Source: Negativicutes bacterium
GTDB lineage: Bacteria > Bacillota > JAAYKD01
Direction: 5' to 3'
NCBI GenBank assembly: GCA_021372785.1
Contig: JAJFTT010000072.1
Location: forward strand, 1 to 51,002
Length of the DNA: 51,002 nt
Positions 16,973 to 24,040 of the stretch are shown one piece after another; position 1 is the stretch's first letter, and every line of letters starts with the position of its first letter. The notes under the pieces were generated by a model. The model was not told where the DNA came from. It saw only the letters and a program-made list of their open reading frames with translations, and made no database searches. Made by a program: the position numbers and the translations under genes.

Positions 16973-17875
16973 CTATTCTTCCGGTTCTTCCGGTTCTTCC
17001 TCAATTTCGGCGCCCAGTTCGGTTGTCACGGCTACCCCGCTCCACCAACCCGGCGGCGTCAGCTCCTCCACCAATTTGGCGGCCAATTCGGCGTCTTTGG
17101 TGATAGCAAAGACGGTTGGTCCGCTGCCGCTCATCAAAGCTTTTTCAGCTCCGGCAAACATCAAACGTTCCTTTAGCTGCTGCAATTCCGGCAGCATGGA
17201 AAAGGTTACGCTCTCCAGATGATTGCTCAGGTAATCCGGCAGATGATGCTGATCACCCACCTGTAAGCTGCGGACTAACAATTCCGTCACCGGCGCCGGC
17301 AGATGGTCCTGCTGCAGTGAAGTATAAACCAATTTCGTCGAAATGTTTTGCGGCGGTTTAAATAAAGCCAAATGCCATGTTCCCGCAAAAGGAAGCTGTT
17401 CCACAATCTCGCCGCGGCCGCTGGCAACCGCCGTCCCGCCCATGATACAAAACGGCATATCCGAACCAAGTTTTGCTGCCATTTTCATTAAATCCGTTTG
17501 ACTGTAACCCAGCTGCCATAATCGGTTCAAACCAACCAGGGTAGCGGCGCCATCCGCAGATCCGCTGCCCAAGCCGGAAGCAATCGGCAACCGCTTATCC
17601 AACCAAATCGAAGCGCCGCGCGGACATCTGCTCACTTCTTTCAAGTAACGGGCTGCCCGCAGAATATCGTTGCTTTCATCCAAGGCCAGGGCGGGAGGGC
17701 GCGCCCCCCGCGGGTCCCAGATCAATTCCAGTTTATCGCCTGCCTGAAAGGTGAGAACATCGTACAAAGAAATACTTTGCATTACCATCGATACTTCGTG
17801 ATAACCATCCGTTCTGCTTCCCAGGACATCCAATGTAAAATTAATCTTTCCTCTGGCACGTACAATGACCGGCAT
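16973..17875 (-). CDS. ispE: 4-diphosphocytidyl-2-C-methyl-D-erythritol kinase
   Basis: This 300-aa GHMP kinase phosphorylates CDP-ME in the non-mevalonate isoprenoid pathway. Motifs are RARGKINFTLDVLGSRTDGYHE, the ATP loop PIASGLGSGSADGA and SGSGPTVFAI near the end. The last residues are an acidic tail (EEEPEEPEE) encoded by a short repeat of tcttccggt units, which is unusual for the family. GGAG lies seven bases before the ATG. It heads the ispE-purR-rplY segment and has its own promoter and terminator. Confidence 0.95.
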   Translation of the reverse strand: MPVIVRARGKINFTLDVLGSRTDGYHEVSMVMQSISLYDVLTFQAGDKLELIWDPRGARPPALALDESNDILRAARYLKEVSRCPRGASIWLDKRLPIASGLGSGSADGAATLVGLNRLWQLGYSQTDLMKMAAKLGSDMPFCIMGGTAVASGRGEIVEQLPFAGTWHLALFKPPQNISTKLVYTSLQQDHLPAPVTELLVRSLQVGDQHHLPDYLSNHLESVTFSMLPELQQLKERLMFAGAEKALMSGSGPTVFAITKDAELAAKLVEELTPPGWWSGVAVTTELGAEIEEEPEEPEE

Positions 17876-17956
17876 CCCACCAGCTCCTTCGTTGCATCAC
17901 TGTGATTTGATTCCTGCTCTGAATGACTCAATCGCTTTTTTATCTGTGTTGTGCTT

Positions 17957-17985
17957 ATTTTATCATAAAACAAACAAAACTTCAA
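17957..17985 (-). promoter_or_regulatory. Promoter of ispE
   Basis: On the minus strand TTGAAG (17985-17980) and TAAAAT (17962-17957) are 17 bp apart, about 80 bp upstream of the ispE start. Confidence 0.6.
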
Positions 17986-18062
17986 GTCATTCTTGCCTGC
18001 AACTGCCGGTAGATTGCTTCTCATCTTCTTGCATCTGGTGATGCTTCGTTTGCTTTTTTTTG

Positions 18063-18293
18063 CTAATCGTGTTTACCGGGGAAAAATTTCCGCCGCAGCG
18101 CGATCACCACGATTCCGATCAGCAAAGGAGCAAAGGCGGAATACCGCTGCACAATCGCCTGGAAACCGCCGCTGCCACCATCCACACTCTCCGCCGCGCT
18201 TGCTGCAGCCCAAACCACAGCGGCCGGGCTGCTGACAACCATCAGCGATAAAACAATTACCGCAGTCAAAAAAGCCCATTGATTTCTCGGCAT
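18063..18293 (-). CDS. Small two-helix membrane protein of unknown function
   Basis: This 76-aa product was not recognised. It has a signal-like hydrophobic N-terminus (FLTAVIVLSLMVVSSPAAVV), a Gly/Ser-rich linker and a second helix (FAPLLIGIVVIAL) with a basic tail RRKFFPGKHD. The layout recalls the first part of NhaC-type antiporters, so it could be a remnant of one, but that is weak. GGAAAGG lies upstream of the ATG. It stands alone between ispE and the divergent prepilin peptidase. Confidence 0.45.
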   Translation of the reverse strand: MPRNQWAFLTAVIVLSLMVVSSPAAVVWAAASAAESVDGGSGGFQAIVQRYSAFAPLLIGIVVIALRRKFFPGKHD

Positions 18294-18442
18294 CTTCTTT
18301 TACACACCTTTCCTTATCAATCATAGGTAAACTTATTTCCTTTCTCAATTCCCCATGCAGCGGAAAAGACCTGCATTCTCTGCCGGAAATTTATCAATTC
18401 AGCCGAACTTGCCGGTATGAGCGGGATCCCGGCCAAAAAAGT

Positions 18443-18471
18443 TTGCCATCGCTGCGGATTTTTGCTATACT
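18443..18471 (+). promoter_or_regulatory. Promoter of the prepilin peptidase gene
   Basis: TTGCCA at 18443-18448 and TATACT at 18466-18471 are 17 bp apart. The start of transcription near 18478 rules out the longer in-frame start at 18417. Confidence 0.7.
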
Positions 18472-18506
18472 GCAAAAAGAGATCAAGAGGAAATGGTGAT
18501 AAAAGA

Positions 18507-19220
18507 ATGAAGGAGCTCATTTTTGCTGTTCTGGGCGGCGGTTGCGGCTTTGCGTCCTATCATCTGATGAACCTGCTGCCGGCCGCCTGGTTTTCGGAGA
18601 TTGATGAAGCACCGCATGCGGCCCTGCAAAAAACCATCCGTTGGCCAAGGCTGCCCTGGCTGCCACTCAGTTGTCTGCTGCTTGCTGTTCTGGCGGCGCT
18701 GATTGCAAAAGTCTATGCCGGCATTCTGTTCCCGGTTTTAAACACCTTTGCCCTGCTGCTGCTTTGGATGATTGCTTTGTCCGACGCTCGCTTTTCTATC
18801 ATTCCCGATCAATTCTGCATCGGCCTGGCGGGATTGGGTGTCTTGCGTCTGATGATCGTCAACACCTCCGCCGCCCTCTGGGCCGCCGGCATTGGTCTCG
18901 CCGCCGCAGCCTTCCTGCCCTGGTTGGTCGGCTGTCTTTGGTCCGTCCTGCGTCATCAGGAAGCCCTGGGATTCGGGGATGTCAAATTGCTGGCTGCTTT
19001 AGCAATTTATTGCGGCTGGCCGGATGTTGGATTGATCTTGTTCATCACACTGTTAACCGCCGGTTTGACTTTTGGAATTCTCCTGCTGTTGAAGCGCCTG
19101 CATCTCGGCGACAGCCGACCAATAGGACCTTACATTTGTCTGGCGGCAGCGCTTTGGCTGTTATTTCGGCCGCAGCTGCTCAATCTGATTCAATGGTATC
19201 TTAGTTTGATCCGCTTTTAA
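18507..19220 (+). CDS. Prepilin peptidase, A24 type, without the methylase domain
   Basis: This membrane aspartic protease of about 237 aa has seven or eight hydrophobic helices. The two catalytic Asp motifs are visible: ALSDARFSIIPD and GFGDVKLLAALA. It lacks the N-terminal zinc/N-methyltransferase domain of full-length PilD-type enzymes; only a short first helix with the FASYH-type GCGFASYH segment remains. No pilin, type II secretion or competence genes are in the window, so its substrates lie elsewhere. The ATG at 18507 fits the promoter, though its ribosome site (AGAGG) is distant. Confidence 0.85.
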   Translation: MKELIFAVLGGGCGFASYHLMNLLPAAWFSEIDEAPHAALQKTIRWPRLPWLPLSCLLLAVLAALIAKVYAGILFPVLNTFALLLLWMIALSDARFSIIPDQFCIGLAGLGVLRLMIVNTSAALWAAGIGLAAAAFLPWLVGCLWSVLRHQEALGFGDVKLLAALAIYCGWPDVGLILFITLLTAGLTFGILLLLKRLHLGDSRPIGPYICLAAALWLLFRPQLLNLIQWYLSLIRF

Positions 19221-19235
19221 AGAAAGCGGATCAAA
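19205..19235 (+). other. Perfect 13-bp inverted repeat over the stop codon
   Basis: TTTGATCCGCTTT at 19205-19217 and AAAGCGGATCAAA at 19223-19235 pair perfectly around TAAAG. It covers the last codons and TAA of the prepilin peptidase gene and has no T run. It may stabilise the mRNA end or assist the terminator that follows. Confidence 0.6.
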
Positions 19236-19240
19236 TGACG

Positions 19241-19290
19241 AAAAGAAGCCTGGGCAGTTCAAGTTGAACGCTGCCAGGACTTCTTTTTTC
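19241..19290. terminator. Terminator between convergent genes
   Basis: A long stem (AAGAAG..CTGGGCAG..TTCAA with TTGAA..CTGCCAGG..CTTCTT) spans 19243-19284, followed by a T run on the plus strand. It ends the prepilin peptidase unit and may also serve the operon on the minus strand. Confidence 0.75.
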
Positions 19291-19291
19291 T

Positions 19292-19693
19292 TTATTCCGC
19301 TAAAATTGCATCCACTTTCAAAGCAATTGCCGCGGCAATTTTCTCCATCATCGCATAGTGCTCCGGTTTTAAATCCCGGGCGGAAACGATTTTGCTGAGC
19401 GCCGCCTCACTGCCGATCACATCGGCTACCAGCAGGACATCTTTCACCGCTCCGCTGTATTTGACCGTGGCGCGTTCGGCACACGACTTGCTGCAGGCAT
19501 CCACTGCAATGCAGGGATACTTCCTGGCAAATTCACGTTCTTCTTCGCCGCCGGCGATATACAAGGGCAGGCAAAGCGTTGATACCCGACCCGGACGCAG
19601 TTTAGTCATCACATGACGAATCGCTAATCTGGATAAAGTACCGCCTAAGTATTCCTCTCCGCTGCAGGCGAGAACACCCACTTTTTCCGCCAT
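19292..19693 (-). CDS. DGC-type putative zinc-binding protein (third paralogue)
   Basis: This 133-aa protein shares the plan of its two neighbours: a start VGVLACSGEEYLGG with Cys10, then a Cys cluster CIAVDACSKSC (Cys61, Cys67, Cys71). Here the DGC triplet reads DAC. The DGC family is annotated as putative zinc binding; its biochemical role is not established. The ATG directly abuts the stop codon of the preceding gene, so translation is coupled. It is the last gene of the ArsR-headed operon. The three paralogues suggest ancient duplication with specialised Cys sets. Confidence 0.7.
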   Translation of the reverse strand: MAEKVGVLACSGEEYLGGTLSRLAIRHVMTKLRPGRVSTLCLPLYIAGGEEEREFARKYPCIAVDACSKSCAERATVKYSGAVKDVLLVADVIGSEAALSKIVSARDLKPEHYAMMEKIAAAIALKVDAILAE

Positions 19694-20095
19694 TTACTCT
19701 GCCTCCTGCTGGATTGCTTCGACTCGTGCCGCTACTTTGGCCGCCAATTCATCGCTGATCTGCCAGCCTTCCTCCGTCAGATCACTGCCGGTGCCGGGGT
19801 TCGCTCCCCGATGATTACGCATCTCATCCACGGAGCGAAATTTACCCCGCACGATACCACCGGCTGCTTCCAGACTGTGAAAAGAACACAAGGCAGCGCA
19901 GCCATCAATCGAAATGCAGTTTTTCCCACAAACTTTCGCCGTTACTTCCTCGTCTCCGGTCACAATATGCGCCAGACAAACCGTTTCAGCGTTTGCTGTT
20001 GCCAAATGCCCGCTGACTGCCAGGGCAGCTTCTCTCGCCATCAAGCCGTAGACTTTGCCGATCCCGCTGCAGGGTACCACAATTACTTTAGACAT
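19694..20095 (-). CDS. DGC-type putative zinc-binding protein (second paralogue)
   Basis: This 133-aa protein begins VIVVPCSGIGKVYG (Cys9) and carries CGKNCISIDGCAALC (Cys56, Cys60, Cys66, Cys70), with the DGC triplet at 64-66. The Cys residues could hold a metal, arsenic or a persulfide; none of these is shown. Its ATG overlaps the end of the DGC-GcvH gene by eight bases. It is smaller than the fusion upstream because it lacks the lipoyl domain. Confidence 0.72.
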   Translation of the reverse strand: MSKVIVVPCSGIGKVYGLMAREAALAVSGHLATANAETVCLAHIVTGDEEVTAKVCGKNCISIDGCAALCSFHSLEAAGGIVRGKFRSVDEMRNHRGANPGTGSDLTEEGWQISDELAAKVAARVEAIQQEAE

Positions 20096-20951
20096 GAAAC
20101 TCGTCCACCTTTCTTTTCAATACCGGAAAGTAACCTGCAAATTGGTGCAGCAGTTCCCGGTCATCTGAAAACGCCGTCAATTTCATTTCCAGAATCCAGC
20201 CTTTTTCATAGGGGCTTTGATTGATCAGCTCGGGTGTGTCCAGCAGCGTCTGATTGACCGCAGTAATCACACCGCTGACCGGACTGATAATTTCAAACAC
20301 GGCTTTGCCGGATTCGATATTTCCGGTTTCCTCAAATTGCTCCACTTGGCTGCCAAGCAGCGGCGGGGTAAAGTAAATGATATCAGAAAGACTATGCTGC
20401 ACAAAGTCAGTCACACCGATTCTTGCTTTGTCACCAAAAACATAGGCCCAAACATCATTCTCATTGAAATAGAATCCTGGATTATCGGGTATTTTAAAGA
20501 GGAACTTGTCTTTCGTATAAGTCTGATAATGCAGCTCGGCAGGGAATTGTAATGCTTCCTCAGCGGCAGCCGGCTGCGCGCCGCTGGCAGACCTACCTAT
20601 TTTTTCTGCGAGCTGGCCGGCAAATTCAATTTCTGCCGCCGTTAAGCGTAAACGATCGGACAATTCCAGACCATGGACTTTCGCTTCTTCGCTGATGTTG
20701 ATTTTCTCAGCAATTTTTAAGCCTTTTTCCGCTGCCAATTTGCTGGCACAGCGCGACGAACAGCCGTCGATCACCAAAAGTGGTTTTTCTTCTGTTCGCT
20801 TTTTATATTTTGCTTCGGCGACCCGGTAAAACACAGGGCAAATCAGTTCATTTTCTCCCGTTTCGCAAAGCTGCAGAGCCACTTCTCTGGCAACCGACCC
20901 GGCTGATTTATCCAAACCATTGCATGGCAACACCGCAAATGATCTAGCCAT
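20088..20951 (-). CDS. Fusion of a DGC domain with a GcvH-like lipoyl domain
   Basis: This 287-aa protein has two parts. Residues 1 to about 125 form a DGC domain (VLPCNGLDKSAG with Cys10; VIDGCSSRC with Cys64 and Cys68). Residues about 145-258 match glycine cleavage H protein: NESGKAV-like IESGKAVFEIISPVSGV, with Lys216 at the lipoylation position, then DTPELINQSPYEKGWILEMK. A swinging lipoyl arm on the same chain as a Cys-rich domain suggests transfer of electrons, sulfur or a thiol-bound group. No gcvT or gcvP genes are nearby, so a role in glycine cleavage is unlikely. The ATG at 20951 has GGGAGG upstream and overlaps the ferredoxin gene by eight bases. Confidence 0.8.
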   Translation of the reverse strand: MARSFAVLPCNGLDKSAGSVAREVALQLCETGENELICPVFYRVAEAKYKKRTEEKPLLVIDGCSSRCASKLAAEKGLKIAEKINISEEAKVHGLELSDRLRLTAAEIEFAGQLAEKIGRSASGAQPAAAEEALQFPAELHYQTYTKDKFLFKIPDNPGFYFNENDVWAYVFGDKARIGVTDFVQHSLSDIIYFTPPLLGSQVEQFEETGNIESGKAVFEIISPVSGVITAVNQTLLDTPELINQSPYEKGWILEMKLTAFSDDRELLHQFAGYFPVLKRKVDEFHV

Positions 20952-21237
20952 TGTCTGTTTCCTCCCGGCGCAGTTCTTTGATGGTAGCTGTTGTTGCTTT
21001 TTTATCGGGAAAAGAGATCGCATCCGGTCCGCAGGTCTTGGAGCAAGCCCGACAAAAAACAACGCAGTGTTCGGGATTCTGCACGATCAGTTTCGGAGTT
21101 GCATTTTCCCGCACGGCAAACACCTGATGCGGACAGAATTTATCGCATTCCAGACAATCATTGCATTTTGCCGGATCGATACGCGGCGCCCAATCAATTT
21201 TACTGCGTTCCACACCCATAAAAGTACTTTCGCTCAT
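20944..21237 (-). CDS. 2[4Fe-4S] ferredoxin-like protein
   Basis: This 97-aa protein has two cluster motifs: CNDCLECDKFCP (Cys25, 28, 31, 35) and CVVFCRACSKTCGP (Cys58, 62, 65, 69). The first gap in the second motif is three residues rather than two. It is probably an electron carrier for the HdrA-N-like and lipoyl proteins encoded on each side. The ATG at 21237 follows AGGAGG and lies one base after the preceding stop codon. An upstream ATG at 21261 would overlap the neighbour and lacks a site. Confidence 0.87.
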   Translation of the reverse strand: MSESTFMGVERSKIDWAPRIDPAKCNDCLECDKFCPHQVFAVRENATPKLIVQNPEHCVVFCRACSKTCGPDAISFPDKKATTATIKELRREETDNG

Positions 21238-21238
21238 C

Positions 21239-21616
21239 TTACAGTTCCTCCTCATAGCCAAGCTGGCTCAAGGCATCCCTGACCTTTTGAAAAGCTTTCT
21301 CGTTCGTCAGATCGCGGATATCAAGCATCAGACAATCCGTCTCCAGATTCATCCCGGCCTGCTGGAAGGCTTGCTTAAACATTTTCTTTTGCATATTCGG
21401 TGCGCAGGCCGCAATCACGACTTTACGCCTGGCTTGCAGGAAATCGGCTAAAAAGCGATCGCCATCCTCTTCGCAAAGCTGCGGGTGAATAAAAGCATAT
21501 TCGACCGGCAGTTCGATTCGCACCTGATTGATAAAATCCCAGATATCCATGGCACGAAAACCGGGACACTTGCCTGTGCAGACACACAGGATCAAACCAT
21601 ATCGTTCTTTTTCCAT
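21239..21616 (-). CDS. Stand-alone HdrA N-terminal-like cysteine protein
   Basis: This 125-aa protein resembles only the N-terminal domain of heterodisulfide reductase subunit A. It has LILCVCTGKCPG (Cys11, 13, 17), HPQLCEEDG (Cys48) and VVIAACAPNMQKKMFKQAFQ (Cys71), like the VVAACSPRMHEPTF block of HdrA, followed by LDIRDLTN in place of NIREH. The FAD and ferredoxin domains are absent. It may take part in thiol or disulfide chemistry with the adjacent ferredoxin. The ATG at 21616 has GGAGA six bases upstream. Confidence 0.7.
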   Translation of the reverse strand: MEKERYGLILCVCTGKCPGFRAMDIWDFINQVRIELPVEYAFIHPQLCEEDGDRFLADFLQARRKVVIAACAPNMQKKMFKQAFQQAGMNLETDCLMLDIRDLTNEKAFQKVRDALSQLGYEEEL

Positions 21617-21639
21617 ACTAAGTCTCCGCTTCTTTGTTG

Positions 21640-22002
21640 TTATTCTGGCTGACCAAATGGTTCGTCGCATTTCTTTGTGGAAGTACAGCTTATTTCAAGG
21701 CCGGACTGCCTGCCGGATTGCTCATTTTTTTCAGTTTTGACTGTGAATTTATCCCAAAACGTGATGATGGCAAGCGCCTTTTCCGGATCGACGCCATATA
21801 TCATCTTCTTACCGTCACGCCGCACGTTGACCAAACCACTGTCCGTCAAAAGCTTCATATGATAGGACAGGGTGGATTGGGTGAAGGAAAACGACTTCAG
21901 GATTTCACAGGCGCATAACTCTCCGCAGGAAATCAGATCAACAATCTCCAGTCTGGTTTGGTCGGCCAGTGCTTTAAACAGCAAGGCATAAGCTTTTTCC
22001 AT
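21640..22002 (-). CDS. ArsR-family repressor (second copy)
   Basis: This 120-aa winged-helix repressor has LFKALADQTRLEIVDLISCGELCACEIL and QSTLSYHMKLLTDSGLV. The C-x-C pair in ELCAC lies in the helix that binds As(III) in classical ArsR, so arsenite or a similar thiophilic ligand is likely. The C-terminal tail has two more Cys. It lies between arsM and the HdrA-N-like gene. The ATG at 22002 follows a GGGGGG stretch. Confidence 0.88.
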   Translation of the reverse strand: MEKAYALLFKALADQTRLEIVDLISCGELCACEILKSFSFTQSTLSYHMKLLTDSGLVNVRRDGKKMIYGVDPEKALAIITFWDKFTVKTEKNEQSGRQSGLEISCTSTKKCDEPFGQPE

Positions 22003-22047
22003 CACTTTTTACCCCCCCGCTCCCTTCGTCAGTATTTTGCCGGTAAA

Positions 22048-22836
22048 CTACTTGACTGCTTCAATCAGATAAGAAGCGACATAATCTTCGATTTTGCTGC
22101 CCGGAATCCAGGCGGCAATGATTTCTTTGCTGTTGTCTCTTGGCGTCAATACCGGCTCCGTGAAGCCGGCTCTTCGCAGCATGCTTTTCAATGTTTCAAT
22201 CGACTCGGCTCCGGCAATACAACCGGTAATTTTGCTTAAATTCTGTTTTGCCTCTGGCGGTAATTCGACAGTCGCCACCGAATCGGAAACAGATAATCTG
22301 CCGCCTTTTTTTAATACCCGGTAGGCTTCCTTGAACACTTGTTCTTTTTCCACGGACAAGTTGATCACACAATTGGAGATGATCACATCGACCGTCGCGT
22401 CAGCCACCGGCAAATGCTCGATTTCGCCTAAGCGAAATTCAACATTGGTATAACCGCTTTCTTTTAAATTCTTGCGCGCCAGTTTGATCATCGCAGGTGT
22501 CATATCAACGCCGATGACCAAACCTTGCTCGCCAACTTGCCGGCGAGCCAAAAAGCAATCGAAACCACCGCCGCTGCCTAAGTCAAGCACCGTTTCGCCT
22601 GGTTTCAATGCGGCAATCGCCAGCGGATTGCCGCAGCCGAGCCCGAGATTGGCCTCCGGCGGCACACTCTTTAAGTCTTCTTCGGTATAACCCAAACGCA
22701 AGGAGGCCTCTGTCCTGCCGATTGGGGTGCCATTGCAGTCGCAGCCGTTGCTGCAGCAGCCGGCGGCAGGTTGATTTTTAGCGATACTGCCGTATCTTTT
22801 TCGGATTGCTTCACGCACCGTTTCTTTGTCTTTCAT
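22048..22836 (-). CDS. arsM: Arsenite S-adenosylmethionine methyltransferase ArsM
   Basis: This 262-aa class I methyltransferase has VLDLGSGGGFDCFLA for SAM binding and the three Cys expected for As(III) coordination: Cys68 (LGLGCGNP), Cys156 (ISNCVINLS) and Cys206 (ITGCIAGA). The N-terminus holds an additional CCSNGCDC cluster, common in anaerobe ArsM. It methylates arsenite stepwise to methylated, partly volatile forms. The ATG at 22836 has AGGGAGGAA six bases away; the longer frame to 22914 overlaps arsR. No arsB, acr3 or arsC is seen nearby. Confidence 0.93.
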   Translation of the reverse strand: MKDKETVREAIRKRYGSIAKNQPAAGCCSNGCDCNGTPIGRTEASLRLGYTEEDLKSVPPEANLGLGCGNPLAIAALKPGETVLDLGSGGGFDCFLARRQVGEQGLVIGVDMTPAMIKLARKNLKESGYTNVEFRLGEIEHLPVADATVDVIISNCVINLSVEKEQVFKEAYRVLKKGGRLSVSDSVATVELPPEAKQNLSKITGCIAGAESIETLKSMLRRAGFTEPVLTPRDNSKEIIAAWIPGSKIEDYVASYLIEAVK

Positions 22837-22861
22837 TCCAAGTTCCTCCCTGATTGTCTTT

Positions 22862-23185
22862 TTAGCACTCGTCTTTCGCCGGTTGATGACAGACACAGTC
22901 ATCATGATCCCCACAGAATAAATGACAGAATTCCCGCAATTCCTGAAAACGCGTTTGATTTAAGGTATAGCGCATCCAAATGCCGTCCTTCTGACCCTCC
23001 ACCAAACCGCATTCCATCAGTATCTTCATATGGTAAGAAAGTGTTGGCTGACTGATCTGAAAACCCTCTAAAATTGCACAGGCACACATTTCTCCGCACG
23101 ACAGCATTTCCAGTATTTTCAATCTGGTTTCATCGGCCAGCGCCTTAAACACCGGCACAAATTCCGCATAAGAATATTTCATCAT
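22862..23185 (-). CDS. ArsR-family repressor (first gene of the operon)
   Basis: This 107-aa repressor has FKALADETRLKILEMLSCGEMCACAIL and QPTLSYHMKILMECGLV. It carries the same SCGExCAC metal-site segment as the second copy and a Cys-rich tail (CGDHDDCVCH). GGAGG lies eight bases before the ATG. It is the promoter-proximal gene and probably represses its own operon. The two ArsR proteins differ enough to have different ligands or operators. Confidence 0.9.
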   Translation of the reverse strand: MMKYSYAEFVPVFKALADETRLKILEMLSCGEMCACAILEGFQISQPTLSYHMKILMECGLVEGQKDGIWMRYTLNQTRFQELREFCHLFCGDHDDCVCHQPAKDEC

Positions 23186-23229
23186 ATAACCGTCCTCCGA
23201 TCTTTACTGATTGAACTTTATCTATCTGT

Positions 23230-23258
23230 TAAGTATACACATCATATCGAACTTTGTC
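23230..23258 (-). promoter_or_regulatory. Promoter of the ArsR-ArsM-DGC operon
   Basis: On the minus strand TTGACA (23258-23253) and TATACT (23235-23230) are 17 bp apart, a strong SigA site. An imperfect inverted repeat ATTGA-CAAAGT-TCGAT overlaps the -35 box and is a candidate ArsR operator. Confidence 0.8.
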
Positions 23259-23418
23259 AATCTATTTACCGGTTATTTTTTGATTCTTTCTTCTTTCTCT
23301 GACCATGTCCCAGCGAAAATCGCCGCTGCCAAGACGAACGACACAGACCGTAAATGGAGCAGCGTTTTGTTTATCAGATAATACATATAATTATATTAAT
23401 AATTATTGTTATATTATG

Positions 23419-23447
23419 TTGACATTTAATTATAACTATGTTATGAT
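23419..23447 (+). promoter_or_regulatory. Promoter of the yggT-like gene in an A+T-rich patch
   Basis: TTGACA at 23419-23424 and TATGAT at 23442-23447 are 17 bp apart. The preceding 23375-23418 is almost pure A/T (an UP-element-like stretch). The rest of 23259-23374 shows nothing I can name. Confidence 0.75.
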
Positions 23448-23569
23448 ACGGTTGTGGGAAAGATTTGTCACTTCCTCTTCTGTGTGTTATTGATGGGAAA
23501 ATCGCTGAGCGTGGTCCGCCTGCTGCGGAAATATACTAACGATAGTTAATCAAAGGAAGGAGTTTGAAA

Positions 23570-23986
23570 ATGCAAAGAAAAACCAGTCCTGCTGATCTGC
23601 AAACAACGGTAGAGGGGAGCGTTTTCTTCTATCGCTTGATCAGAGCCTTGACAACAGTGCTCGAATGCAGCTTGGCGTTCCGCTTGTTTTTTAAATTACT
23701 GGGAGCAGATCCGGCTAATGTTTTTGTCAAAGGAATTTATACTGTTACACAATACATTGTCGGCGCCTTTGACGGGATCTTTCCGGTAACACTGACCACC
23801 ATCGATGCCTTGCCGCTTTTGGAGCCTGCTACCCTCATCGCGATGCTGGTTACCGGTATCATTGGTATGATTCTCATGCGGCTGGTCCGACCCAGAAGGG
23901 TCCGTCCCGAATGGGTGGAATACCCGCCGGCCGATCTTGCCGATCAATCAGTCGATTACCCGGTAAAGAAGAGTTTATCCGATTAA
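23570..23986 (+). CDS. YggT-like integral membrane protein
   Basis: This 138-aa protein has two TM segments. The patterns FRLFFKLLGADPANVFVKGI, IVGAFDGIFP and LEPATLIAMLVTGIIGMILM are those of the YggT family, whose role is not well defined (linked to cell shape, osmotic response or membrane stress in different bacteria). The C-terminus is a short cytoplasmic tail. AAGGAAGGAG precedes ATG 23570; a TTG at 23564 is in frame but less likely. It is followed by a small membrane protein in the same unit. Confidence 0.75.
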   Translation: MQRKTSPADLQTTVEGSVFFYRLIRALTTVLECSLAFRLFFKLLGADPANVFVKGIYTVTQYIVGAFDGIFPVTLTTIDALPLLEPATLIAMLVTGIIGMILMRLVRPRRVRPEWVEYPPADLADQSVDYPVKKSLSD

Positions 23987-24040
23987 CAAATCAAAGCAAA
24001 AAAGCGAAGAAATGATTCTCATAAGAAGAAGGAGCGAATG

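Noticed and set aside
20088-20951. Ordinary glycine cleavage H protein
   Set aside because: The protein carries an additional DGC domain and there are no gcvT, gcvPA or gcvPB genes around it.
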